Under the pieces are notes generated by a model. The model was not told where the DNA came from. It searched no databases and saw only the letters and a program-made list of their open reading frames with translations. Positions 27,242 to 39,000 of a stretch of 64,000 nucleotides of DNA are shown here, one piece after another. This stretch comes from Caloramator sp. mosi_1. Lineage in GTDB: Bacteria; Bacillota; Clostridia; Clostridiales; Caloramatoraceae. The stretch covers positions 2,528,820 to 2,592,819 of the forward strand of contig NZ_CP117677.1 in NCBI RefSeq assembly GCF_028622835.1, given 5' to 3'. The stretch's first letter is position 1. Every line of letters starts with the position of its first letter. A program made the translations under genes and the position numbers.

Positions 27242-28494
27242 ATTGTTGATACACAAGCTTTAATACCTTTTCCCAAGCCTCATTGTATTTTACTCTTCCC
27301 TCAAGCATATCATATAAAACCTTAGATAAAACATCTAACATATTATTTGGTATATTATCCATAAATACTACACTATTTTTATCCGTAGCATTAAGATGGT
27401 TTAATATCTTATCCTGAAACTCATTGTCGTTGCTATTTGCACTTTTAATGGTGATATATAGTTTGCCTCAACAAACTTCTTTTGTGCCTCCTCTGAAAGT
27501 AAAAACTCGATAAATGCCTGTGCCTCCTTAGCATTTTTGCTTTTGAGGAACTGCTATAGTTTGACCTCCTGCTCCTGCAAACATTGAAATAGGCTCATCA
27601 ATAAACTTAACAGGCTCTGTAAAAACAGAATAATTAAAATTTGATGGTTTTATTTCGTCTATAAGTTTTGTTGCCCAAGCACCTGCTGGAAGAATTGCTA
27701 CCTTCCCTTTTATGAAATCGTCAACACTCTTTCTATAATTTATATCTATGCTTCCCTTTGATAGAGCGCTAGTATTTAATTTTTGAAATATCTCAAAGGA
27801 TTGATCTATTCCCTTTAATGTAAGATATCCATTTTTGTCTGAGTTGTATTTTGATGTAGCTTCTATAGAACCTGTAGTTTGAGCATTAATCTGGCTAAAT
27901 AAAATAGCAAGTGTCCAATTATCAAGTGCACCAACCTCCATTGGTGTTACGCCTCTTGCCTTTAACTTTTTACATATATCTAAAAGTTCATTTAATGTAG
28001 TAGGTTCCTTTAAACTGTACTTTTTGAAGGTATCAACATTATAGAAAAACTCTATAGTAAGAGGCATATCATTAAATCCGTATATTTTATCATTATAGAG
28101 CCCATATCCTATGGATACTTCATAAACCTTTTTGTCTAATTCTTTTTCAATAAAAAACTGTGTTAAATCTGTAAGCATTCCTGCCTTTGCAAAATCAATA
28201 ATCTGTTGCCTTTTTAGTCCTATTAAATCTACTTCACCCTTTGATATATCATTTTTTATTTTGGTTTCATCTCCATAGTCTGTTATAAGTTCTATTTTTA
28301 CTTTATCATTTTGCTTTTCATACTCCTCTATTATCTTTTTATAAACTTCTATTATTTTTCCTCACTCTTTGCACCGTAAAATGTTGCAAACTTTACAGTT
28401 GTTTTTTCTTCCTTTTTTCTTTACCCATAAGACCACAACTTGATGTTGTAAAAAGCATTAAAAATCCTAAAATAAAAGAAATAAATTTCTTCAT
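27240..28494 (-). CDS. Extracellular solute-binding lipoprotein (ABC importer, family 1)
   Basis: About 415 residues with breaks near 28430, 28355, 27535 and 27460, all homopolymers. ATG 28494 follows AGGAGGCGAAAGG. The signal peptide MKKFISFILGFLMLFTTSSC ends in a lipobox cysteine, so it is tethered outside the membrane. The body matches sugar-binding family 1: VKFATFYGAKSE, MPLTIEFFYNVDTFKKY, EPTTLNELLDICKKLKARG, WTLAILFSQI and GKVAILPAGAWA. Ligand is probably a sugar or oligosaccharide. No permease genes lie next to it, so its importer partner is elsewhere or it acts as a lone sensor. Confidence 0.85.
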
Positions 28495-28655
28495 CCTTTC
28501 GCCTCCTATTAATATATGTTTAAACTTGAGTCAGCACAATATAGATTATACATCTATTTGTATTAGATTTCCACAATAACAAAATTATTATTATTAGTAT
28601 TTTACCACAAATATTTTTTAATATTACAACATATATATTAGTGGGAGGTGATTAT

Positions 28656-29554
28656 ATGAAATTAAGAATCTACGTAATAAAAGAAAACATTTAATTTGGG
28701 CGGCAATTATACTGGCTGTAATTATCATAGCAGCAATTATAATTGCATCAAGAAGTACAAATGAAACTATTAATAACATAGGTTCACAATATACAATTAA
28801 AGATGATATAAATAACGACGGAAAAATAGACAGCATAATAATAAATGTTGACAAAAAGACAAATGAATACAACTTAAGCGTAGCTATGAGCGATGGAAAG
28901 GGTTATGTTATTGAGGCAGATAAAACTATAAAAACACTTGGATACTATTCTGAAGAATGGCCAATGCACGTAACTGTAGACGACATTGATAATGATAAAA
29001 TTAAAGAGATAGTAATTCAATCAAAGGATAAAACAGGCTCAATATTAGGAATATATAAATTTAACAATGAAAAGTTTGAAAAAATGGCTTCAGGAAGATA
29101 TCAAATATACGGACTAATTAAACACCCTGCTTCATCCAACAACTTTGTACTTTTAGGTTCAAGAAATAATAGTGGTATAAATTATAATTTATTTATAGCA
29201 AAGGAAGGAAAGCTAACTCCTGTACTTAGTACATTAAACAATCTAACACTTGGAAAAGACACTATCGCATCCTTTATAGAATATGTAGAAAAGAAGGAGG
29301 TTGAAGCCTTTAATCAAATAATCGACAATAAATTAACTTCAACAATTCAAAGTGGAAACTTCGAAGATGCAAAACTATCAGAGGTTAAATACAACAAAGA
29401 CGGTATGCCAACAGAAATAACTTATTTAGTAAGAACAAGTGTACAATCCAAGGCTGGTAATGAGGCTCTTGTTTATAAAGTTAGACTAAGCTTGTCTAAG
29501 GTTGAAGAAAAACTACCAAAGTATACTATTACAGATTTAAATATAGTTAAATAA
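28656..29554 (+). CDS. Membrane-anchored VCBS/FG-GAP-like protein
   Basis: About 298 residues. ATG 28656 follows GTGGGAGGTGATT; one base added near 28668 joins the N-terminus to the body. An N-terminal helix (LIWAAIILAVIIIAAIIIAS) leads to an outer domain with two calcium-loop-like repeats, DDINNDGKIDSIIIN and DDIDNDKIKEIVIQ, as in FG-GAP/VCBS beta-propeller units. The second half is a cystatin-like or NTF2-like alpha/beta region (LTSTIQSGNFEDAKLSEVKY). It is followed after 42 bases by a smaller protein of the same type. Function unknown; surface attachment or sensing is a guess. Confidence 0.6.
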
Positions 29555-29596
29555 TATTTGTAAAGACTGCAAATACTATCTGTGGAGGTAAGATAT

Positions 29597-30241
29597 ATGA
29601 AAAGAGTATTTGCAGTCCTTTTAATTTCTTTTCTGTTTTATTCCTGCTCAATACCTGTATTTAAGAAAAATAACTTATATTCCGACAACATTATGTATTC
29701 CTGCATTGGAGATTTTGACGGCGACTCAAGAGTTGACAGTATTTATCTTATAAAAGAAGATGATACAGTAAAAATAGTGTATAAAAGCAAACGAACAACA
29801 AAGACTCAAGAGATAAAAATCAATACAAACAATTTTTATTGCAACGTTGAGGATATAAACGACGACAGATGTGACGATTTTATTATCAATTCAATTGAAA
29901 ACAACGTTGAAAACATATATATTTTTACCTTTAAGGATGCCATAAAGGAAATTTTATCACCAAGCATAATACACAAACAAATAAACTTTATAAAAACAGG
30001 CAGTATTTATACAGTATCCTGTGGAGAATATGAAAAACAAGTTAAATCCAGTGAAGATTTAACACTAAAACTAATCTATTCCGCAACTGAATACACCGAA
30101 TATGGAAAAGCAATTATAACTGAAGGCGTTCTTGTAAATAAAAACAACCAACCGCAATACACAATTTCAATCATATACAAAATCAACAGCCTTGGAAAAC
30201 TAAACTTTATCGATATAAAGTGCCACCCAGGTGAAATGTGA
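29597..30241 (+). CDS. Lipoprotein with VCBS-like repeats, C-terminus encoded by a REP copy
   Basis: 214 residues. ATG 29597 follows GGAGGTAAGATAT. The signal peptide MKRVFAVLLISFLFYSC ends in a lipobox. The mature part has IGDFDGDSRVDSIYLIK and VEDINDDRCDDFIINS, acidic loops like those of the preceding protein, so the two form a related pair probably made from one transcript. The last residues, KCHPGEM, and the TGA stop come from the dispersed REP sequence at 30218-30240, so the original C-terminus has been replaced or extended. Confidence 0.65.
   Translation: MKRVFAVLLISFLFYSCSIPVFKKNNLYSDNIMYSCIGDFDGDSRVDSIYLIKEDDTVKIVYKSKRTTKTQEIKINTNNFYCNVEDINDDRCDDFIINSIENNVENIYIFTFKDAIKEILSPSIIHKQINFIKTGSIYTVSCGEYEKQVKSSEDLTLKLIYSATEYTEYGKAIITEGVLVNKNNQPQYTISIIYKINSLGKLNFIDIKCHPGEM
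30218..30240 (+). repeat. REP-like palindromic repeat, copy 1
   Basis: AAGTGCCACCCAGGTGAAATGTG; the CACC-CA-GGTG core can fold as a short hairpin. It overlaps the end of the lipoprotein gene. CCATTTAATTCCATAT follows, corresponding to the second block of the family consensus (CCATATTATGG). Confidence 0.8.
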
Positions 30242-30300
30242 AATGCCATTTAATTCCATATAGTTTCTAATACCAATAAAACAAGTCACCTATTTTTTAA

Positions 30301-30496
30301 CCTAATCAGCGACAGAAGTCGCCTACTTCTATAAGTGGGTGATGAATGTTGCTAAAAAGTAGTGAAAACCAAACTACTAAAATTAGCCATATGAATGGTA
30401 AAACTGGGGATGGAACAGCCCTTTGAGCGTGGGTAAACTTGCTCCGATAGGAGTATTGACCACGAAACCAACACCTCTATAGGTGGGGGTAGTTCA
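30301..30496 (+). mobile_element. Solo IS200/IS605-type element with guide-RNA-like right end (copy C2)
   Basis: The left end CCTAATCAGCGACAGAAGTC with CACC/TACTTCTATAAGTGGGTG-type hairpin matches the relic at 54.5 kb. The right part, from GTTAGCC-like ATTAGCCATATGAATGG to CACCTCTATAGGTGGGGGTAG, matches copy C1 at 21826. It has no transposase or TnpB frame. It thus links the three relics into one superfamily. It lies between the lipoprotein gene and the ROK regulator stop. Confidence 0.6.
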
Positions 30497-30519
30497 ATAA
30501 GTGACTTGTTTTATTAAAA

Positions 30520-31680
30520 TCATATATTATCAAATAAATTATCAAGAACTAATACGGTAGCACCCTTTATAATTGCATCTCCTTTTGTATCAGCTCTTTT
30601 TATTGTACAGCTTTCATATAAATCTGGTAATGCATATTTCTTTGCATTTTCAATTGTACCATTTAAATAATAGTCATTTACATCAATCAAATCTCCACCT
30701 AATACAATAAGTTGTGGATTAAATGTATTGATTAAATTTGCAACTGCAAGTCCTAAATATTCTGCCGCTCTATTTATTGCACATATTGCTCTTTCATCCC
30801 CCATTAAAGACAATTCGTGGATTGTCATACAATCTTTTTTAGTCCTTGTTCTTCTGCATATCTTTCAACAGCCTTCTCTGAACTAAAAGTTTCTATACAT
30901 CCTCTATTTCCACAGCTACATAAGGGACCATCAAAGGCAACCTTTGTATGACCAAATTCTCCAAAACCATCAGTATATCCCCTTATCTGCTGCTTATTAT
31001 TTATTAATGCCACACCTACACCATAACCAACTTTTACACTTATAAATTGGTCTACATATTTACCAGCACCATACCAACTTTCACTAAGTGCCATAGCTCT
31101 AACATCTCTATCCAAAAAGCAGGAATATCAAATATCTTTTCTAAATCCGTTCTTATATTTTTATTTTTCCATCCGTAATTTGGTGAATAAATAATTTTAC
31201 CCTTCTCTGCATCTACTATGCCGTGTGCCGCAATACCAATTCCAAGTAGCTTATCTTTAATAATACCATTATCGTTAATTAATCTTTCTATCCCCTCTTT
31301 AATTATATTTATTGCTTCCTCATAGGTTGTATTTTGAGTTGTTTTAACAGATATCTTATCGATTATTTTTGATTCCATATTTAAAACTGCGGTCCTAATT
31401 CGCGTAGAACCTATATGTACAGATAATATATAATATGAATCAGCATTTATTTTAAGAAGTATAGGTTTTCTTCCACCTGTAGACTGTCCAAGGTCACTTT
31501 CTATAATTATATTTTTATTTATAAGTTCTGCTGTGATATTTGTAACTGTTGCCGGAGTTAAATTTAAAATCTTTGCTATCTCCGCCCTTGAAATCGGTCC
31601 CTTTAGCCTTATCACATCTATAATAAGGCCTGTATTTATTTTTTCATAAGCTGGAAGCTTCCTGGCACAATATTATCCAT
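30520..31680 (-). CDS. ROK-family transcriptional regulator (NagC/XylR type)
   Basis: About 386 residues with breaks near 31645, 31115 and 30830. ATG 31680 follows GGGGGTGTATTT. An N-terminal winged helix (LKGPISRAEIAKILNLTPATVTNITAELI) is given here by its two parts, SRAEIAKILNLTPATVTN and AELINKNIII. The ROK sugar-kinase-like domain has IGIAAHGIVDAEKG, the zinc/signature motif CSCGNRGCIETF and IVLGGDLIDVND. Such proteins repress sugar-uptake or catabolic genes until a sugar or sugar-phosphate binds. It is transcribed alone; its targets are not indicated, though the binding lipoprotein at 27.2 kb is a candidate. Confidence 0.85.
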
Positions 31681-31760
31681 AAATACACCCCCTTTTACCA
31701 TTATAGAAAGAATTTTAACAATTTTCAATGTTAATTTATTTAATAAACCATAACAAAATG

Positions 31761-31826
31761 CACAAAACCCAGGCGAAATGTGTTCCCATATATTGGTTCT
31801 ATTCACATTCTCACCTGGGTGGCACT
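31761..31826. repeat. REP-like inverted pair (copies 2 and 3)
   Basis: A decayed forward copy (ACCCAGGCGAAATGTG, 31767-31782) and a good reverse copy (CACATTCTCACCTGGGTGGC, 31804-31823) face each other across TTCCCATATATTGGTTCTAT. The pair starts at the amidase stop codon and could form a long hairpin acting as terminator or mRNA 3' cap. Confidence 0.75.
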
Positions 31827-33851
31827 ATTTTAGCCTCTCATTTATCTTTTTAATAGTCTGTTGACCAACCATTCCGTCAACCGTTAACTTATTTGCCTTT
31901 TGAAATGCTTTTACTGCCGCTTGTGTATTAGTTCCAAAGTATGTCGTTGTTGTTGCTATATTTAGATATCCTAATTTCTTTAATGCCTCCTGCAGTTTCT
32001 TTACATCTTCCCCTCTTACTCCTATTTTCAACGGTCTTGTATATATTAACTGCATTACATTATTAGTCGTATTATTTACTTTGCTTTGTGTAGTTGTATT
32101 TGTTCCACTTGAACTATTTGTTCCTCCTGTTGTGTTTGTTTGTGTACTTGCCCCACTTGATGTATTTTGTTCTCCCTGCTTTTTTAACAGCTCATTTATC
32201 TTATTTATCGTCTGTTGACCTGCCATCCCATCAACCGTTAACTTATTTGCCTTTTGAAATGCCACTACTGCATCATAGGTTGCATTATCAAATACTAAAG
32301 AAGTTGCATTAGACTTATAATATCCTAATTTTTTTAAAGCTAATTGTAGAGCAGTGACATCTGTTCCTTGAACACCCTTCTTTAATACTCTGTTATACAC
32401 AAGACTATTTATATTATCTTCTGAAGCTGTGCCTCCTCTTGACATTTCCTGCTGTCTTTCTGCAACAAATTTTATTTCTTTTTATCATCAAACTGGCTGT
32501 CACTTAATTTATCTTTTATATAACAAATAACTCTATATTCTCCTTCACTTTTTGGTGTATATTGAAGTACGCCTTCATTATTAGAAACCGATGCAATTAA
32601 ATTTTGTTCCGAATAAATCTCAAACGTATAATCCATTAATTCATAACTACCATTTTCCTTATCCGCCTTTATTATAATAGGTTTATCAACATAAACCTTT
32701 TGTGTATCAATTGTTAAATTTTTAATTTCAGGCAATTTAAAGGCTATAAAATTACCACTTATTTTATCATCATATTCATTTTCAGAGTCCTTTTGTTTTA
32801 TATAATATGTTACATCATATATTCCATCTTCGTTTACACTATAATTATTTTTAAATTCATTTACATACTCAGTTGAATAAACTGTTTTATTATCCTTTTT
32901 TACTTCTAATTTATATAAATAATTATCATAATTTTCTATTCCATCTAATTTCAACTCAACTGCTTGTCCAACAAAAGCATATCTATTAGTCATTTTAAGT
33001 TCAAGATTATTAATTAAGCCAAACGCTTTTCTTTTATTCCCTTCATATGCTTCATAATATTTATATACAGCATCCGCTATTTTAAAAGATATTTTATCTT
33101 GCATTTCAGGATTTGTGACTTTTTGAGATCCTCAGGATTTGTCATAAATCCTGTCTCTATTAAAATTGAGGGCATAATTGTATTTCTTGTTACATAAAAA
33201 TTTGAATTTTTACTCCTTTATCTACAAAACCTACCGATGTAATCCCACTTAAAACCATTTTTGCTAAATCAATACTTTCAGGCACCTGATAAGGAATATT
33301 ATCTACTATTCTAACTTTATTCTTTTCAACTCTAAATTCATTATTATCAACTCTAATTAAAACATAATCAATTCCATCAATATTTTCTTCACTTATATAT
33401 TCATATCTATTTCCTTCATATTCTACATACTTTAAATTTATAATATTGGGTCTACTTGAACTATAATAAATTTCTGTCCCCTTTACATTTGGATTAATTA
33501 TAGTTTTTCCATTTTGTTGTGAAGCAGAAACATTGTTGTGTACACTTATAAATAGGTCTACTTTATTGTTATTAGCCATATTTACTCTATCCTGAAGACT
33601 TACATAATCATCATTAACCCTTGTTAATATAATTTCAGCTCCAAAATTCTTTAATATGTTTGATACTCTTTCTATTATTGCAATATTAATATCCTTCTCT
33701 TTATAACCACCATAAACGGCACCTGGATCTTTTCCCCGTGGCCAGCATCTAAAACAATTCTTCTACCATCAAGCATACCTGCAAAAACTATGTTTGACGA
33801 CATCAACATAGTTATAAGCAGACATGTAATCTTTTTATAAAATTTCAACAT
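31825..33851 (-). CDS. Secreted N-acetylmuramoyl-L-alanine amidase with peptidoglycan-binding repeats
   Basis: About 675 residues with breaks near 33735, 33205, 33120 and 32470. ATG 33851 follows GGGGGTGGAC. The signal peptide LITMLMSSNIVFA precedes an Amidase_3 domain: RRIVLDAGHGGKDPGA (zinc His), a glutamate in the YKEKDI segment, FISVHNNVS and MPSILIETGFMTN. A long insert (residues about 130-190) splits the domain. Beta-rich Ig-like domains follow (YAFVGQAVELKLDG), then two PG_binding_1 modules (LKKLGYYKSN and LKKLGYLNIA, each ending AFQKANKLTVDGM) joined by a Ser/Thr-rich linker. It cleaves peptidoglycan outside the cell. The stop abuts a REP repeat. Confidence 0.9.
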
Positions 33852-33952
33852 GTCCACCCCCAAAACAAATTTAATTTAATTAAATTATACATTAAACTGC
33901 TACTATCTTCAATAATTTAACAATATTTTTATCTCTTATTACATTTATTTTG

Positions 33953-34090
33953 ACAAAAGAATAAATAATTTTTATGAAAATGAGCAAAAAGTGGGCCGCT
34001 TCTCGGCCCTAAGGGGATGGGGGTTCTGTTTATGGAAACTACTGTTTCCATCTCAAGGTGGTTTCCTTGAGCTTTCATTATTAATTTTAA
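33953..34090 (+). ncRNA. Candidate structured RNA with three adjacent hairpins
   Basis: On the plus strand TTGACA (33953-33958), 17 bases and TATGAA make a promoter-like start. Three stems follow: GGGCCG-CTTCT-CGGCCC-type at 33993, ATGGAAAC-TACT-GTTTCCAT, and CTCAAGG-TGGTT-TCCTTGAG, separated by the G-rich run AAGGGGATGGGGGTTCTG. The region is much more GC-rich than its surroundings and carries no frame. The amidase and pepF genes flank it on the minus strand. It could instead be a minus-strand leader/terminator for the amidase. No Rfam family is assigned. Confidence 0.5.
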
Positions 34091-34156
34091 CCATCCTTCA
34101 TTTTTTTATACATATTAACAAAAAATTTTTATAAAAAGTGTCCTACACTTGAAATA

Positions 34157-35948
34157 TCACTTTTCAACTGACTGATACTCTTTAATAAGATACCTCAACA
34201 CTTCTGCTGTGTCACTTATTGGTTTACCAGAAAGCATATCCACCCCTGCTTCCTTTAATAGATCTAAAGAGTACTTGCTTCCACCTGATTTTAAGAAGTT
34301 TAGGTATCTCTCTACATTTTTCTTATCCTCTAAAATAGATTTTGCAATGCTAATTCCAGCACTTAATCCTGTTGCATACTTATATACATAGTATCCATCA
34401 TAGAAATGAGGTATTCTTGCCCATTCTATGCTTATTTCTATCATCTATTACGCACTCTCTTCCATAGTACTTGTTGTATAGGTTTCTCCATATCTCTGAA
34501 AGTCTTTCGCCATTTAGCGGCTCTCCCTTTTCTGCCATTGTATGGGTTATTAGCTCAAACTCAGCAAACAAAACTTGTCTAAAGTAGGTTGTTCTAATTA
34601 ATTCCATAAACTCACTTATTATATACCTTTTTGCCTCTCCCTTTAGTTTATCCATAAGGTAGAAATACATAAGCACTTCATTTGTAGTTGAGGCAACCTC
34701 TGCACAGAAAATAGTGTAGTTTGAATATACATAGGGTTGAGTTTTTCTTGAAAAATATGAATGTATTGAATGTCCAAGCTCGTGGGATAAGGTTAAAACA
34801 TCGTCTAATCTTTCATTGTAATTAAGTAGGATATAGGGCTTTGTATCAAAGGCTCCCCAGGAATACGCCCCAGAATATTTACCCTTATTGCTGTAGACAT
34901 CAATCCATTTGTTACTGAAGGCCTCATCAAGAATCTTTAAATATTCATCTCCAAGAACCTCAAGGCCTTCCTTTACCATTTTCTTTCCTTCATCATACTT
35001 AACTTCCATATCTACGCTCTCTACAATAGGTACATAAAGGTCGTAAAGGTGAAGCTCATCAACCTTAAGCTCCCTCTTTTTAATTTCATAAGCTCATCAA
35101 GGGATGGAATATTGTCTGATACTATATCAATCAATCTGTTATATAAACCAACATCTATGTTGTCTGAAAATAATGCCCCTCAAGTGCAGACTTAAACCCT
35201 CTAACTGTTGCATAGAAAACATCCGACTTAATCTTTGAAGAGAGCATCGCCCCATATGTATTTTTATACTTCATAAAGCCGTTGTGTAGGCTCTTAAAGG
35301 CATTTTTTCTAAGTTCTCTATCCTTAGATACTATAAACTGTGAAAAATTATTTATGGTTAGCTCATATTCTTTACCCTTTGAATCCTTAATTGTTTCAAA
35401 TTTTAAATCCGCAAAGCTGAGCATCTTAAATATGTTTTCAAATCCCTGCGACATCTCTGCTGTCTTTGATAAAAGCTCTTCTTCTTTATCTGACAAAACG
35501 TGCTTCTTTTGCCTTATCAAATCCTCAAGTTCGTGTTTATATAACTTAAGCTCCGCTACTTCATCAAAATATCTATCTATAGTTCCATCCTCAAGCTCTA
35601 ATATTTCAGGATAAATAAAGGCAGTTGCACTGTTGTATTCAACAGATACCCTCTCTCCTAAATCCGCAAGCTCCTGTCCCTTTGTATTGTTGTTGTCCTC
35701 ATCCCTCTTCATAAAACAGTAAACCGTTATCTTATCACAAAGTCTTCCTGCCTCATCCCTTAAATTCAAACACTCGTATAAAAACTTTGCACCTTTTTTA
35801 AAGCTTCCCTAAACTTTTTAATCTCCTCAATCATTCCTCTTAAAACTTCTACATCCTTTAAAAGACTCTCTTCGCTGCTATAGATTGTATCTATATCCCA
35901 TTTATATTCACTTGGGATATCCTTTCTTTCAATTAAACTATAATCCAT
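34157..35948 (-). CDS. pepF: Oligoendopeptidase F (M3B zinc peptidase)
   Basis: Cytoplasmic metalloprotease degrading peptides of roughly 7-17 residues. About 597 residues, normal for PepF, with breaks near 35800, 35170, 35085 and 34440. ATG 35948 follows AAGGAGGTGTTATT. It opens RKDIPSEYKWDIDTIYSSEE. The zinc motif is LSHELGHSIHSYF (HExxH), with the distal glutamate in FCAEVASTTNEVLM. The C-terminal landmark is SIEWARIPHFYDGYYVYKYA. It complements iadA, pepV and the histidine pathway in peptide use. The break near 34440 is not in an obvious homopolymer. Confidence 0.93.
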
Positions 35949-36086
35949 AATAACACCTCCTTAGCTTAATTATTACACATTTTATAAATTATTTCCATAT
36001 AAAATTCATATTGGAAAGATTAATTTGACTATACAACCTTATTTTTGTAATATTAAAATATATAATCTAAACTTTAGGAGGAAGTT

Positions 36087-39000
36087 ATGTTTGGAGAACT
36101 TATAGACCTAATACTCAAATCAAAGATAATAACATCATCAAATATATACAAAAGGCTTATTGATATGTTAAATACGCAGGACTTTAAAAATAGCCTAAAC
36201 GAAGCCTCTGTAAACAAAGACTACAGCTGCATAAGATGCTATAAATGCCTTGAAGAAATTATAAAAACCTTCTACAAAAAGGACGACGACTTTCTATTTG
36301 CAGTCTATCAATACGCCCTTTCAAAATCCTTCAGCGAAGCTGTTACACTTGAGCTTGATGAAGAGGATTTTGCGATATTTGAAACCTACCTTTTATTACT
36401 TAAAGTTTTTTCAAAATTCCAAAAACTATCAAACGACGGAAGCTTCCAAAGCAGATATCCTCTATTTTTCCTTGGTCTTGATGAGGAAAGAAATCTTGAA
36501 GACCCCAGCGAATATAAAAAATTTGTTGAGGCCTTTGAAGGGGATTATGTTTATGAAATGATGAAGCTAAACCAGGAGGTAATAGGATACAACACCCTCG
36601 ACCACGTTTGTGGAGTACACTATCTGTCCCTTTACATTGCAAGACAGGCAAAAACAAAAACCTACCTATAGACCTTGGGAGAATATCTGGAGCTGCTGCA
36701 GGCCACGACATAGGAAAATTTGGATGCAAGGGAGTTGAACTCAAAAGGGTTCCCTATCTTCACTACTACTATACAGATGTTTGGTTTAAAAAGCACAATA
36801 TAAACTACATAAGAAACATAGCTATAAACCATTCTACTTGGGATTTAGAGCTTGAAAACCTATCAATAGAATCACTGATACTAATCTACAGTGACTTTAG
36901 AGTAAAAAATAAAAGGATAGACAACAAAGAACAGATGTACATTTACAGCCTTGATGAATCCTTTGATGTTATACTAAATAAGCTTGACAATGTTGATGAA
37001 AAAAGATTCTAAGGTATAAAAGGTATATTCAAAGCTTAAGGACTTTGAAAACTATCTTTTAGATTTAGGCATAAATACCTCCTTAGAGGACATCAAAATC
37101 ACTGCAAATAAAGATAAATGCTATTCACTTATGTTTGGCAATGATGTGGTTGAAAACATAAAATATCAAGCAATAAACCACAATATCAGGCTTATGCATA
37201 AATTAAGAAGCGAATTTTCATTAAATGAAATATTAGAAAACGCACGAAACGTACAGGACTCTCAGGCCCTTCGTGCATACCTTGATATAATTGAAGAATA
37301 CTCAACCTATCTTACCCAAAAGCAAAAGATAATTACACTTGGCTTTTTATATGAACAGCTAATGCACAATGAAGAAGATATAAGAAGGCAGGCGGCTGAA
37401 CTTCTTGGATTTCTTATTGCCTCCTTTGATGAAGAATACAGAAAAGAACTTCCAGAAAACGCAAAGAAAGACAGAGAAGATGTAAATTCAATCTACCTTT
37501 TAAAAGGTATGTTTCCCTTATGCTAACACCTGACCACAAGATCATAGATACCTATAAGGAATGGATAGGATACAGTCTTTCTGTTTTTATTAAATCTATA
37601 TTTAATAAGATTTCTGAAAATCAGAAGTTAGAATACAAATTTGCACTGCAGGAGTTTTACAATAAAGATAATCTTTCAAAGGAAATGGAGCTATACCTAT
37701 TAGATGCTGCAAAATATATTCCACTTAAAGAAGAAGACAACCTGTTCTATGAATTTATAACTAAAAGACTACTATCCGAGAGGCACCACATTAGAATTAT
37801 GGCCCTTGATACCCTACTTGTTCAGCTTAAAAAACAAACTCCCTCAGCAAATATATTAGATAATATAAAACAGATTTTTATTAAAGAAGTAAAATACAGT
37901 GCAACGGCTCCTGAAAACTATTTAAAGCTAAACATTGCTGAAAAATTAGATATTGACAGTATTATTGTAAATGAATATCTTTCCTACTACATTAAAAACC
38001 TTGATAATATAACAGATATATTCTTAAGCAACCTAAAAACTGCAACCAGTTGGATAACAAAGAAAATACAAATAGATATACTCTTAGATTATGCCCTTAA
38101 AAACCCTAAGGAAAGGGGACTTCAAACTGCCCTTCACTTCTGCAACCTTCTTAAGGTTAGTGCCGTTGAGGCTGTAAGAAACAAAGCTGGAGAGTCTATT
38201 TTAAATATAATAAAGTTTTTACCAATGGACCAAAGAAATGAAATTGCCGTAGAACTTGTTCGTGCTCTTGAAATGGAGGGCTACAGATTTACAAAATACA
38301 TACCAAACTATCTTGGTAAAATAATACTCTATCTACCTGTAGTCGAGCTCAACGAATTTTTAGATGACTCCTATGAAAAATAAAAACATCAAACACAAGG
38401 GTTTCATCACTTATATTAAAGACCTCCTCTGTTGCACTTTCAAACATTAATATATATAAATCTCAAGTTAAGAATGAGGAGGACTACAAAAAATCCTAAA
38501 CAAGCTAATTTCAATAATATTAAGTGGGCTAATAAACTACAACAACCCTATAAAACAATTTGCACTTAATTGTATTGGAGGGCAAGTTTTCGGTTCAAAG
38601 ACGCTTTCCTTAGAGGACAAGAAGGAGATATTTAAAATAATTGCTAAAAAGTTTTTATCTATAGTTGGACAGTTTGAGGAGGATGAACTTTTATTCTTAG
38701 TAAATTCAGCTACATTAAACCACATTTACAGGTTTATTTCTGAACAGAATATAGTATCTAAAATAGAGCTAAATATACCAAAGAGAGTTGCCTTTATGCC
38801 TGGAACCTTTGACCCATTTTCCCTAAGCCATAAGGAGATTGCAAAGGCAATAAGGGATTTAGGATTTGAGGTATATATTGCAATAGATGAGTTCTCTTGG
38901 TCCAAAAACACTTCCAAACCTTATAAGAAGGACCATAGCTTCTCTATCTATTGCAGATGAAAACAATATATTTCTATTTCCTGAAACACAGCCTATAAAC

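Noticed and set aside
33953-34090. Riboswitch for pepF or the amidase
   Set aside because: The element does not precede either gene in the right orientation on the plus strand, and no known riboswitch core motif is seen.
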